Source of the DNA: Rhizobium sp. ZPR4
Lineage (GTDB): Bacteria > Pseudomonadota > Alphaproteobacteria > Rhizobiales > Rhizobiaceae
Direction of reading: 5' to 3'
DNA: 64,000 bases
Assembly (NCBI RefSeq): GCF_040215725.1
Contig: NZ_CP157968.1
Span: forward strand, 434,001 to 498,000
Part shown: in pieces, positions 1 through 8,274 of the stretch
Position numbering within the stretch: the stretch's first letter is position 1
Layout: the number at the start of each line of letters is the position of its first letter
Position numbers and translations under genes: made by a program
The notes under the pieces: generated by a model
Database searches by the model: none
What the model was told of the DNA's origin: nothing
What the model saw: only the letters and a program-made list of their open reading frames with translations

Positions 1-1444
1 CCTCCCGCTCCAGCAAGGCGACATTCCGGCCTTCATTGAAAACGATGACCCGGTCACAGAGATGGACCAGCTCGGGCGTGTCCGAGGAGAGCAGAATGAC
101 GAGCTTTCCCTCCGCCGCGAAGGCGCGCAGCATGAGATAGATTTCCCGCTTCGTCTCGATATCGACGCCGCGGGTGGGGTCGTTCAGCAACAGGACGGAC
201 GGCGATCGCGGCAGCCATTTGGCAAGGGCGACCTTCTGCTGGTTTCCCCCCGACAACGCCTGGACCGGTCGCTGCGTATCGCCGCGAATGGTCAACCGCG
301 CAGCAAGATCGGAAACAAGACTGCGTTCGGCCGAACGGTCACGCAAAAACCTGCGGGCCAAATGACCAATGTTCGGCAAAACCAAGTTCGACGCGATCGA
401 ATGCGGCAGGATCAGTCCTTCCCGCTTTCGATCCGCCGGAACATAGGCCAACCCCGCCGCATTGGCAGATCCGACATCCGCAAACAGGCTGTCGTGCCCG
501 CAAATGCTTGCGTCCAATGCCGAGGCCGGCAGGGCGCCATATAATCCCAGCAGAAAATCTTCCTGACCCTGGCCAACGAGGCCGCCGATACCGACCACTT
601 CCCCGGCCCGTGCCGAGAAATTCACCCCGCGGACCATTCCCGCTGAAAAGCCGCTGACATTGATGAGCTCTCTCCCGGATGTCGTGGGCGCCCATGCCGG
701 AAAAAGATCGCCGGCATCTCGCCCGACCATCAACCGCACAAGGCCCTCCGCATCCACATCCGCAAGCGGCTGGTCCGCAGTCACGACCCCATCCTTGAGG
801 ATCGTCACATGGGAGCAGAGTGCACGCACTTCGTTCAAGCGATGGGATATGAACAGAAGAGCGACACCTTGATCGCGCAGTCGCATCATCAGCGACGATA
901 GGATGCCGGCCTCGTGAGCGGAAAGCGACGATGTCGGCTCATCGAGGATCAACACCTTCGGCTTGCGAAACAGCGCCTTGGCGATCTCCACCAGCTGACG
1001 CCGCCCGAGCGAGAGATCGCCGACCGGCGTATCGAGATCGTCCTCCAGCCCGACGAGCTCACAAACACCACGCGCCTGTTCGTGGAGCGCACGATAGTCG
1101 ACAAAGCCGAAGCGCCTGGGATAGGCACCCAGCCCAATATTCTCGGCGATCGACAATTCCTGCATGAGGCTGAGCTCTTGCTGGACAACCGCAATTCCGG
1201 CTTCACGCGCATCGGCCGGGGAGAACCGGGATACTTCCCGGCCATCAAGCAATATCTGGCCGCTGTCCGGCACCAGCGTGCCGGACAGAAGATTGATCAG
1301 GGTCGACTTGCCTGCCCCGTTTTCACCAAGCAAGGCGTGGATGCGTCCCGGCCGCAGCATGATATCCACGCCCTTAAGCACGGGATTGCCGAAAAAGCCC
1401 TTGAAGACCTGCCTTGCCTGCAGCAGGGGCGGACGATCGATCAT
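1..1444 (-). CDS. Sugar ABC transporter ATP-binding protein, RbsA/MglA type (3' end off window)
   Basis: This is the energising subunit of a carbohydrate ABC importer, acting at the inner face of the cytoplasmic membrane. About 481 codons lie in the window and the C-terminus runs off the left edge; the family is usually about 500 residues, so little is missing. It has two fused nucleotide-binding domains. The first has a Walker A GENGAGKST at residues 40-48 and LDEPTSSLS as Walker B. The second has the signature LSGGNQQK and then LLNDPTRGVD, where N-D replaces the usual D-E, a degenerate second site seen in many members of this family. The start is the ATG at 1444, 30 bases after the binding-protein stop, so the two form one operon. 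The permease gene is presumably further left. The substrate cannot be named from sequence. Confidence 0.93.
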   Translation of the reverse strand, partial: MIDRPPLLQARQVFKGFFGNPVLKGVDIMLRPGRIHALLGENGAGKSTLINLLSGTLVPDSGQILLDGREVSRFSPADAREAGIAVVQQELSLMQELSIAENIGLGAYPRRFGFVDYRALHEQARGVCELVGLEDDLDTPVGDLSLGRRQLVEIAKALFRKPKVLILDEPTSSLSAHEAGILSSLMMRLRDQGVALLFISHRLNEVRALCSHVTILKDGVVTADQPLADVDAEGLVRLMVGRDAGDLFPAWAPTTSGRELINVSGFSAGMVRGVNFSARAGEVVGIGGLVGQGQEDFLLGLYGALPASALDASICGHDSLFADVGSANAAGLAYVPADRKREGLILPHSIASNLVLPNIGHLARRFLRDRSAERSLVSDLAARLTIRGDTQRPVQALSGGNQQKVALAKWLPRSPSVLLLNDPTRGVDIETKREIYLMLRAFAAEGKLVILLSSDTPELVHLCDRVIVFNEGRNVALLERE

Positions 1445-1474
1445 GTTTTGAACCTTCGATGTATGCCGGCGATG

Positions 1475-2542
1475 TTACTGCGCCAGCAGCTTGTCGAAGA
1501 GAGCCCGATCATAGTCGGAATAGATGTAGCCGTCGGCCGGAAACTTGTCTGCCCGGGCAAGATAACTACCGATATTGCTGTCATCGATGACAGGCAGCGG
1601 TACCTTGACGAAGTGCGGGACCGTCTTGCCCTGCAGCGCCTGGACAGCCGTGTACACGGAAAGGGCACCGAGCCAGTTCGGCTGCATTGTCGCCCAACCC
1701 TTCAATCCCTTCTGTTTCCACAACTCCAGGAATTGCCGGGCGTTTTCGCCGGTCGTCGGCACCGGATCGCGGCCTTGCCGATCGAAAGCAAGCACGGCGC
1801 CGGCGGAAAGCGCGCCACCCAGGGAAAGAACGCCGTCGATCTCCGGATTGGCGAATAGAAGGCTGGTCATCGCCTCCTGGGCAGGCGCGACGTTATATTC
1901 GGTATTCGTCTCGGTGATGACCTGGAGGCCCTTGTTGGCATCGAGCACGGGCTGTGCGCCTTTGCGGCGATCATCGCTGACGGAAACGCCGGCCGGCCCA
2001 TTCATGATGATGATCTTGCCCTTGCCATGCAGCTGATCGACCATCCATTGGGCAGCCTTCTGGCCCCATTCATTGGAATCAGTGTTGATCTTGGCCGTTA
2101 GATTGTCGGTATCAACCAGACTGTCGAAATTGACGACGGCGATCCCCTTCGAGCATGCATCGGAAATGACACGATCGAGCGCGGTCGAAGAGCCCGCCTC
2201 AACGATGATCGCATCGACATTGGCATCGATCATCGACTGGATCTGCTGGATCTGGGTTTGCGCATTGCCTTGCGCATCCGTAATTTTCAGATCCTTGACC
2301 AGGCCGTCTTTCTTCAGAGCGGCAACTTCGTCGGTAATGGTGCCCTCGGTCTGTTTCATCCAGGTCGGGACGGAGTAGATGTTGGCCCAGCCGATCGTAT
2401 AGGGCGCCTTGCGATCACCCTTGATGCAGTTCGAGGCAGCCAATGCTGTGCTCGAAGTCGTTGCGAGCAGCAGCGCGGCAACGGCGATACCGCTGAGAAG
2501 CGACACATGCGGTTTCGAATTTTCCAGGACATTCAAATTCAT
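1475..2542 (-). CDS. Sugar ABC transporter periplasmic substrate-binding protein
   Basis: A 355-residue type-1 periplasmic binding protein (RbsB-like, Peripla_BP_4 fold) that captures the ligand for the ABC importer encoded next to it. An N-terminal signal peptide is visible: a hydrophobic stretch at about residues 15-30 followed by STALA and a likely cleavage after residue 35. The mature part has the alternating two-lobe pattern of the family, including a segment around IIVEAGSSTALDRVISDAC and the GVLSLGGALSAGAV region. The ATG is preceded by a strong GGGG ribosome-binding site. It is divergent from an IclR-type regulator, with a 267-base shared regulatory gap that carries a palindrome. The ligand is unknown; pentose, sugar alcohol or similar are all possible. 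Confidence 0.92.
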   Translation of the reverse strand: MNLNVLENSKPHVSLLSGIAVAALLLATTSSTALAASNCIKGDRKAPYTIGWANIYSVPTWMKQTEGTITDEVAALKKDGLVKDLKITDAQGNAQTQIQQIQSMIDANVDAIIVEAGSSTALDRVISDACSKGIAVVNFDSLVDTDNLTAKINTDSNEWGQKAAQWMVDQLHGKGKIIIMNGPAGVSVSDDRRKGAQPVLDANKGLQVITETNTEYNVAPAQEAMTSLLFANPEIDGVLSLGGALSAGAVLAFDRQGRDPVPTTGENARQFLELWKQKGLKGWATMQPNWLGALSVYTAVQALQGKTVPHFVKVPLPVIDDSNIGSYLARADKFPADGYIYSDYDRALFDKLLAQ

Positions 2543-2588
2543 TGTGTTCCCCTTTTTTGGCAGTTCGGTCTTGCACTAAAGGTCTTTA

Positions 2589-2632
2589 TATTTTGTCCAA
2601 AATAACAGACATTAAGCTATAATACTGGACAA
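2589..2632. promoter_or_regulatory. Candidate IclR operator region (palindrome plus inverted half site)
   Basis: In the divergent gap between the sugar-binding-protein gene and the IclR gene lies the perfect palindrome TATTTTG-TC-CAAAATA at 2589-2604. Its core TTGTCCA recurs in inverted orientation as TGGACAA at 2626-2632. Two such sites between divergent genes fit an IclR-family operator; assignment to this regulator is inference. Confidence 0.5.
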
Positions 2633-2809
2633 GGCACAGCTTAGGGTATTTTGTTGAGTTGACAAGAGCGACGACAAGCATTTTGCAGGACGGTAACGGC
2701 ACGGCATCGGAGCGTTCATGCCTTACGGTTGACGATGCTTGGCCGGCCTCGACAATGGATTGCATGCGCCCGTCCGCAGCCGCCTGCGGAAAGAACTGGA
2801 GAAACAAGG

Positions 2810-3625
2810 ATGGATGCCATAAACGACGATGCGATCGCCAGGCGCGCGCGGGGGCTTGATCGGGCCTTCGAGATCCTCGACTTCCTTCGCATGCATCGCG
2901 CGCCCTTAAAACCGAACGAGATCGCTACTCATATCGGTGCACCGCGATCATCGGTCTACGAGTTGGTCAATGTGCTGCTGCGCAACGGCATCCTGGAATA
3001 TACCGACAGCGAAAAACGCGTCTATCTCGGACGCAAGCTGTATCTTCTGGGGGCGGCTTACGAGGATCAGTTCGATTTCATGGCCGAATGCGACAAGGTT
3101 CTTGAGCGTATCGCGACCGAAACACGCGAAACGGCGCAATTCTGCATGCTAGACGGTAACAAATATACCGTCGTGCGGATGCGCGAGGGCGCCAGACCGT
3201 TTCGTATTTCTTCTGATGTCGGTCACCGTGTCCCGATACCCTGGACCGCGTCCGGGCGCCTGCTCGTCGCCCACATGAGCGATAATGAAATCATCGACTT
3301 TATTCCGAAAGAGGACTTCCTGCTGCCGAATGCTCAGTGGCTGGAACCGGCGGTTTTCATTCGCGAAGTACGAGAGGCCGAAGCAGCCGGTGAATTCACC
3401 TTCAATAGCATCGTCGACAGCTTCACCCACTGTTTTGCCGTGCCGATCAAGGATGACACTGGCCGCCATTCTGCGACGATCTGCCTTGTCGCACCAAGGG
3501 AAGACGGAATACGCAACCGCGCACATTATCTCGCTGTTCTGAAAGAACATGCCGAAGCCCTCGGCGCGCTGCAATTGTCAAGCCGCCGCTCGGCCGCAAA
3601 CCACCCTGCGAGACCTGGCCCTTAA
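2810..3625 (+). CDS. IclR family transcriptional regulator
   Basis: A 271-residue DNA-binding regulator, presumably controlling the divergent sugar ABC transporter. Residues about 15-75 form the winged helix (RAFEILDFLRMHRAPLKPNE..IATHIGAPRSSVYELVNVLLRNGIL). The rest is the IclR effector-binding domain, with the typical segments VGHRVPIPWTASGRLLVAH and EVREAEAAGEFTFNSIVDSF. I chose the ATG at 2810 because GGAG ends 8 bases upstream; the open frame extends further upstream to 2729, but that part has no family similarity. The effector may be the transported sugar or a catabolite. Family assignment is firm; the target is inferred from divergent position. Confidence 0.92.
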   Translation: MDAINDDAIARRARGLDRAFEILDFLRMHRAPLKPNEIATHIGAPRSSVYELVNVLLRNGILEYTDSEKRVYLGRKLYLLGAAYEDQFDFMAECDKVLERIATETRETAQFCMLDGNKYTVVRMREGARPFRISSDVGHRVPIPWTASGRLLVAHMSDNEIIDFIPKEDFLLPNAQWLEPAVFIREVREAEAAGEFTFNSIVDSFTHCFAVPIKDDTGRHSATICLVAPREDGIRNRAHYLAVLKEHAEALGALQLSSRRSAANHPARPGP

Positions 3626-3751
3626 TAGATTAGCGTTGCCGGCACTGTAAGAATGCGCGCCCGTTTCGGCAAGCTCATCACACATGACGGCCGGATATCC
3701 GCCTTGTCAGTCTCCGAAAGACAGCAAGGACTGCCTGTCTCTATCCCGCGG

Positions 3752-4222
3752 CTATGCATCTTCCCATTTGGAAAATGTCGCCGCCTGCCCGCGCAAATTG
3801 CCGTCTCGGTCCACGAGCTGCCAGACGATGCCCTCCTCGATCCAAAACCGTCGTCCGGATTTCGCAATTCTCAGGCCGCGATAGTCGGAGATGAAGCCGT
3901 TGCGAGTCACCGCGTCCAGCAGCTGCTGACGCTCCGCGCGATTGGGAAGCTCCGCCGAAAGCCGCGAGGGCAGCGTTACGAACTCGTCCCAAGGATATTC
4001 GAAGCAATTCTGGGCCGCTTTGTTGGCATAGACGAAACGCGGATCGGCATCCCTGTTATGGGCAAGGACCACGAAAGGCGCCTCATTATAGAGCCAATCT
4101 GGCCCTGCTTGCGGATTGGCGAGTGGAACGCCGACAATGCGTTGAAAACTGCCGGTCAGAAGTTCGAAAAAGGCATCATCAACCGATAAATCGACGGGAT
4201 TGCTTTCAGGCCTGTCAGTCAT
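3752..4222 (-). CDS. MEKHLA/PAS-like domain protein
   Basis: A 156-residue cytoplasmic protein that resembles the MEKHLA domain, a PAS-related ligand-binding fold. The features read are PDWLYNEAPFVVLAHNRDADPRFVYANKAAQ, then CFEYPWDEFVTLPSRLSAE and a C-terminal DYRGLRIAKSGRRFWIEEG segment, all typical of PAS-type sensory pockets. The start is the ATG at 4222, preceded by GGGAAGAG; an upstream in-frame codon at 4249 lacks such a site. It stands alone between convergent iclR and the phosphonate cluster, with no obvious output domain, so its partner is unknown. It may sense a small molecule; function is otherwise not known. Confidence 0.75.
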   Translation of the reverse strand: MTDRPESNPVDLSVDDAFFELLTGSFQRIVGVPLANPQAGPDWLYNEAPFVVLAHNRDADPRFVYANKAAQNCFEYPWDEFVTLPSRLSAELPNRAERQQLLDAVTRNGFISDYRGLRIAKSGRRFWIEEGIVWQLVDRDGNLRGQAATFSKWEDA

Positions 4223-4391
4223 CTGTTCTCTTCCCACCATTCCGGGCATCGACCGGGAGCGATACCTATCAAATTGCGTTGGAAATCAAAAGCAGGGCAA
4301 GCGGGAAGACGCGAATATCCAGCATCAACCTCCGCGCGAAGCCACAACTTCCCGGGCAGGCAATTGATAGCAGCGTCAAACCTCGACCAAA

Positions 4392-5195
4392 TTACGGCCG
4401 CTCACCGGCCGCCAGGCGACGCTCGATGTCGTCGATGACAGGCACAAGATCGGCAACCGTGTCGATGATGTAATGCGCGCCCTGTGCCTTCAACACACCG
4501 GCGGCACGCTCGCGAACCTTGGCAAGCGCCTCCGGCGCCATGGCCGCGATCTCCTGTGGGGTGAGCCCTGCCTCGTTGCCGCTCAGCACAACGCCAACAG
4601 TCCAGCAGCCGGCCGCAACACCTTCGTCGATGCCCACGCCGGTATCGTCAACCTTGACCACCGCCTGTGCCGGCCAGACATCGAGATCGAGAAAGCATTT
4701 GTACATGTTCATCGGCGTCGGGCGCCCATGCGGTAGGTCGCCGGCACAGACGAGGTTGTCGACCTCATAGCCCTGCTCTTTCGCAAGCGGCAAGACGCGC
4801 TCCATGATCGAGCGGGTGTAGCCCGTCGTTGAGCCGATCTTCATTCCACGCTGGCGGAGCGCACCAACGACGTCGGTCGTGCCGGGCACGAGATCGGCGA
4901 ACTTGTGTACGACCTCTTCGTTCATCGGCACGAAAACCTCGTAGACGGCGTCGACATCGGCTGAGGTCGGGGCCTTACCGTGACGCGCGGACCACAGGTT
5001 GCGGATGCGCGGCTGCTTCAACATGGCGTCGATATGATCCCACTTCGGCCGACCCATCGGCTCACGCGCTTCCGCGATGGTGACCTCGATGCCGAAGCGG
5101 CTGAAGGCTTCGACGAAAACGCCCATGGGCGCGAAGGACCCGAAATCGATGACCGTCCCGGCCCAATCGAAGACAACGGCTTTTAACTGGCTCAC
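4392..5195 (-). CDS. phnX: Phosphonoacetaldehyde hydrolase
   Basis: Cleaves the C-P bond of phosphonoacetaldehyde to acetaldehyde and phosphate, the last step of 2-aminoethylphosphonate (AEP) breakdown in the cytoplasm. The 267-residue protein is a HAD-superfamily enzyme: the nucleophile motif FDWAGT is near the N-terminus, and the cap-domain motif MGRPKWDHI carries the Schiff-base lysine typical of PhnX. SGNEAG and KVDDTGVGIDEG match the later HAD motifs. I set the start at GTG 5195 (GGGAG eight bases upstream), leaving 4 bases after the stop of the FAD oxidoreductase; the longer open frame would overlap that gene. It is the last gene of the AEP cluster. Confidence 0.95.
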   Translation of the reverse strand: MSQLKAVVFDWAGTVIDFGSFAPMGVFVEAFSRFGIEVTIAEAREPMGRPKWDHIDAMLKQPRIRNLWSARHGKAPTSADVDAVYEVFVPMNEEVVHKFADLVPGTTDVVGALRQRGMKIGSTTGYTRSIMERVLPLAKEQGYEVDNLVCAGDLPHGRPTPMNMYKCFLDLDVWPAQAVVKVDDTGVGIDEGVAAGCWTVGVVLSGNEAGLTPQEIAAMAPEALAKVRERAAGVLKAQGAHYIIDTVADLVPVIDDIERRLAAGERP

Positions 5196-5199
5196 TGGT

Positions 5200-6345
5200 T
5201 TACTCCCAAGAACGAGACGTTGAAGCATAGAGGTCGTCGATGACCTGCTCGCCAAGTGCAAAGCCGGTCGAAGCACCCGTTCCGCCGGTCACCATGACGA
5301 GGCGGACATGATCGGCGGGACGCTCGACCAGTACCGTCCGCTCCTTCGAGGAGGCATAGGTGCCGATCCAGCGATTGACGACGGTGCGGCCCGGAAGGTC
5401 GAACACGCGATCGAATTCATCGAGGATCAGCCGGTCGAAGCGCTCGCTGGCGAATGGTTGCTGCGCGTTACCATAGACGTGGCTATCGCCAACGACGAGC
5501 GAACCGTCGGCCGATTGGACGGCGATCAGATGAACGCCGGCGGCGCGGCTTTCGGCCTCTTCCAAATCGAGCCGGCCTTTGAGCGCTTGCGCCTCCGGCA
5601 GGTCGGCAAAGCCTTCGTAACGGGCAAGACTCATATCAGACATGACCGCAGCTCCGAACCGGCTCGGCTGGGCAGGTGCGACGCGCAGCATCTGCAGCGT
5701 GCAGATCGTGAGCGGATGCCTGGCGATGACCTCGGGGAAGAGCGTCGAGAAATCGTCGCCGGGGCAGACGACGACGGCTTCCGCCTCGATCGTGCCATGG
5801 CTGGTCTCAACCCGCGTGCCATCGATGGCGTGAACAGCCGTGCTCCAACGGAAGTCGACATTGTGTCCCGCCTCGAGCCAGGCGGCGAGCTTCGGCAGTG
5901 CCTCGGAGGATTCCACGCGCAGCTCGTGCGGACTGTAAAGAACCGTCTCGACGCCATCGAGACGCAGGCTCGGCACAAGATCGCCAGCCTCTGCTTTCGT
6001 TATCAGGCGGCACTTTTCGCCCATCGGCGTCTTCACGAACGCATCCACCACGACGGCTGCCTCGGAACGTCGCGCGGGCATGACCAGACCGCGATGGATG
6101 AGCGGAATACCAGCCTCATCGGCGATTTCCGCCCAGATATCGCGGGTGCGCATGGCCCGTTCCCAATGGGCGCCCGCCTTTTGTCCGGTGATGGTGACGA
6201 AGCCGAAATTGCGGATGGATGCACCGACAGCCTTGGCATTGCGCTCGATGACGACGACGTTCTTGCCTTGGCGCACAGCAGCCAGCGCAACGCCGATGCC
6301 GACAATGCCCGCACCGACAACCGCAAGATCATACCTATTCGCCAT
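5200..6345 (-). CDS. FAD-dependent oxidoreductase of the phosphonate-associated (TIGR03364-like) family
   Basis: A 381-residue DAO-type flavoprotein. The N-terminal dinucleotide motif VVGAGIVGIG is followed by an acidic strand end, VVVIERN. The segment SIRNFGFVTITGQ is characteristic of the subfamily that recurs in phosphonate gene clusters, and the C-terminal GGTGASTGFALGEQ closes the FAD site. Members of this group have been linked to oxidation of AEP or N-alkylated AEP to phosphonoacetaldehyde. It is 4 bases upstream of phnX and just below the LysR gene. Because no phnW transaminase is found nearby, this enzyme probably supplies phosphonoacetaldehyde here. The exact substrate is inference. 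The ATG at 6345 is preferred over the GTG at 6348. Confidence 0.88.
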   Translation of the reverse strand: MANRYDLAVVGAGIVGIGVALAAVRQGKNVVVIERNAKAVGASIRNFGFVTITGQKAGAHWERAMRTRDIWAEIADEAGIPLIHRGLVMPARRSEAAVVVDAFVKTPMGEKCRLITKAEAGDLVPSLRLDGVETVLYSPHELRVESSEALPKLAAWLEAGHNVDFRWSTAVHAIDGTRVETSHGTIEAEAVVVCPGDDFSTLFPEVIARHPLTICTLQMLRVAPAQPSRFGAAVMSDMSLARYEGFADLPEAQALKGRLDLEEAESRAAGVHLIAVQSADGSLVVGDSHVYGNAQQPFASERFDRLILDEFDRVFDLPGRTVVNRWIGTYASSKERTVLVERPADHVRLVMVTGGTGASTGFALGEQVIDDLYASTSRSWE

Positions 6346-6439
6346 CACTTCACCCTTTCCTCGGCCAGCATCGAACCATGGCCGTCAGTCTATAGGGCAA
6401 AGACTAGCAAAACGATATTACAGAATTATAAATTATCAG

Positions 6440-6464
6440 AAATTATATGATTTACATATAATTT
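6440..6464. promoter_or_regulatory. Perfect inverted repeat upstream of the FAD-phnX pair
   Basis: AAATTATATG (6440-6449) and CATATAATTT (6455-6464) are perfect 10-base arms separated by 5 bases. The dyad lies between the LysR stop and the start of the FAD oxidoreductase, in an AT-rich gap, and is a candidate operator of that LysR protein. A terminator is less likely, since the stem has no G/C core. Confidence 0.55.
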
Positions 6465-6468
6465 GGAC

Positions 6469-7401
6469 TCACGTCGAAGGCAGCCCGCCATCGACTTCGC
6501 GCGCATGCTCTTTCGCCACGTCGAAAAAGGCCTGGATGGCGGCGTGGTCGCGGCATTCCGGCAAAGTGACGAGGTAGTGACCGATCGCCAGCTCCGGTTC
6601 GACCAAGGGTACCACCTCGATATGATCGTCGGGCGGCACTTCACCCTCGATGGAGATTGCGAGCCCTATGCCAGCGGCGGCGGCGGCATAGGCAACGTCG
6701 AGCGTCGCGACTTCGAGCACCGGCTTCAGCCGCACGCCCTGCTTTGAGGCAGCATCCTCGAGAAGCGTGCGAGTGCCGGACGCCTTGTTCCAGAGCACCA
6801 TGTCGCGACCGTCGAGATCGGCAAGCGTCAGTCGACCCTTCGCCAGCATCGGATCGCCCTTGCGGCCATAGATCGCCACGCGGGATTCATGCAGCCGCAG
6901 CGAGGAGAAGCGATTGTCCGGCGCGACCTGCGAGACGGCCGCGACATCGAGTTCGCCACGCAGCACGGCATCGGCCAGATCAAGCGAAGGCCCACCGCGC
7001 GTCGTCAGACGCAGGGAGGGATATTCGCGAACGAAAGCCGTCAGGATCGGCATGATCAGGCGGTGCGCGCTAAAGCCGATCGAGATCGTGCCGGTATTCA
7101 GCGACGTCGTGTCGGTGATTGCGCGATCGACCTCGCCCAGGCATTTCAGCGTGATCCGGATCTTGGCGATCAGATCGACTGCCGACGGCGCGATGCTGAC
7201 ATTGTGACCATCGCGGATGAAGACGCGGGTGCGGCAAAGCTCCTCAAACGACTGGATCTGCGTCGAAACCGAGGGCTGGCTGATGCCAAGGTCCTCGGCC
7301 GCGCGGGAGAACTTTCCCGTACGCGCCAATGCTTCGACGGCTTTCATTTGCGCAAGCGTAACAGACGGCATTCCGGACAGCCCCACCTTCAGAAATCGCA
7401 T
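6469..7401 (-). CDS. LysR family regulator of AEP uptake/catabolism
   Basis: A 310-residue LysR-type regulator. The N-terminal helix-turn-helix is MKAVEALARTGKFSRAAEDLGISQPSVSTQIQSFE, followed by the periplasmic-binding-like effector domain (SIGFSAHRLIMPILTAFVREYPSL, then FSSLRLHESRVAIYGRKGDPM). The family resembles LysR proteins encoded beside AEP genes. It lies between the transporter genes and the FAD-phnX pair, all on the same strand. The start is uncertain: ATG at 7401 is taken, but TTG at 7416 and ATG at 7371 (MPSVTL) are alternatives and none has an ideal ribosome-binding site. Its likely effector is AEP or phosphonoacetaldehyde (inference). Confidence 0.9.
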   Translation of the reverse strand: MRFLKVGLSGMPSVTLAQMKAVEALARTGKFSRAAEDLGISQPSVSTQIQSFEELCRTRVFIRDGHNVSIAPSAVDLIAKIRITLKCLGEVDRAITDTTSLNTGTISIGFSAHRLIMPILTAFVREYPSLRLTTRGGPSLDLADAVLRGELDVAAVSQVAPDNRFSSLRLHESRVAIYGRKGDPMLAKGRLTLADLDGRDMVLWNKASGTRTLLEDAASKQGVRLKPVLEVATLDVAYAAAAAGIGLAISIEGEVPPDDHIEVVPLVEPELAIGHYLVTLPECRDHAAIQAFFDVAKEHAREVDGGLPST

Positions 7402-7476
7402 AGCTACCCGTTTCAATAAGTCGCGTATCCCGGTGACGCAACCGGCTTTCGGCCGGATGCGCCCCGAGACATGACA

Positions 7477-8274
7477 TCAACGCAGGACGGACCGGTTGGA
7501 AAGCCGCGACAGGCCCCAGAGCACGATCAAGGTCGCCACACCCAGGATCATCGTCAGCGTTGCGGCATCGAAGATGGCGCCGCGGTCGGAGAGCGCGAAA
7601 ATATTGACCGGCAAGGTAACCCAGCCCGGCGGATAGACCATGACGGTCGCCCCCAGTTCACCCATCGACATTGCGAAGCTGAGGCTGAAGGCTGCGACCA
7701 GATAGGGCATCAGCAGCGGCAACGTAACGCGGCGCAGCCGATAGAACGGACGCGCACCGAGGCTCTCGGCGATCTGCTCGCATTCGACCGGCAGACGCGC
7801 CAGGCCGGCCGAGACATTGCCGTAGGTGAAGGCCGAGATCAGCACGAAATGCGCGATCAGCACGATCGTTCGCGTGCCATTCAGGAGCAGCGGCGGCTGA
7901 CTGAAGGCGACCAGCAGGCCCAAGCCGATAGAGACGGATGGGACGGCGCTCGGTACGAAGAAGATCAGATCGAGCGCACGCTTGCGCAATGGCTTCATCT
8001 TGCGAAGAGCCAGAGCCGCCCAGGTGCCGCTGACGAGTGCCGCGACGCTTGCGATCGCTCCGGTGATGATGCTTGCCTTCAGGCTGTCGAAGGAGTCGCT
8101 GCGAAAGGCGTTGGCATAATGCACCAGCGTCAGCTTGCTCGGCAGTATGTCATTCCACTGCCCGCTGATGCTGGCAAGCGCAATGACGGTGATCGGCAGG
8201 CCATAGACGACGGCGAAGAGTGGCACGACGAATGCCCAGACCAGAAGCCGACCGGACTTAGACCATATCAGCAC
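7477..8274 (-). CDS. phnV: AEP ABC transporter permease 2
   Basis: A 265-residue inner-membrane permease with about six hydrophobic segments. It has the cytoplasmic EAA-type loop PVECEQIAESLGARPFYRLRRVTLPLLMPYL, which contacts the ATPase. It is the second permease of an importer whose binding protein and catabolic neighbours point to 2-aminoethylphosphonate. The start is GTG 8274, with GGAGG five bases upstream; this overlaps the preceding permease by 17 bases and indicates translational coupling. A longer frame to 8352 exists but would lie wholly inside the other permease gene. PhnSTUV naming follows the AEP transport system of enterobacteria. Confidence 0.87.
   Translation of the reverse strand: MLIWSKSGRLLVWAFVVPLFAVVYGLPITVIALASISGQWNDILPSKLTLVHYANAFRSDSFDSLKASIITGAIASVAALVSGTWAALALRKMKPLRKRALDLIFFVPSAVPSVSIGLGLLVAFSQPPLLLNGTRTIVLIAHFVLISAFTYGNVSAGLARLPVECEQIAESLGARPFYRLRRVTLPLLMPYLVAAFSLSFAMSMGELGATVMVYPPGWVTLPVNIFALSDRGAIFDAATLTMILGVATLIVLWGLSRLSNRSVLR

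Noticed and set aside
914..1858. Long plus-strand open frame over the sugar ABC transporter genes
   Set aside because: It is antisense to two clear minus-strand genes; its product has no domain and reflects codon bias in high-GC DNA.
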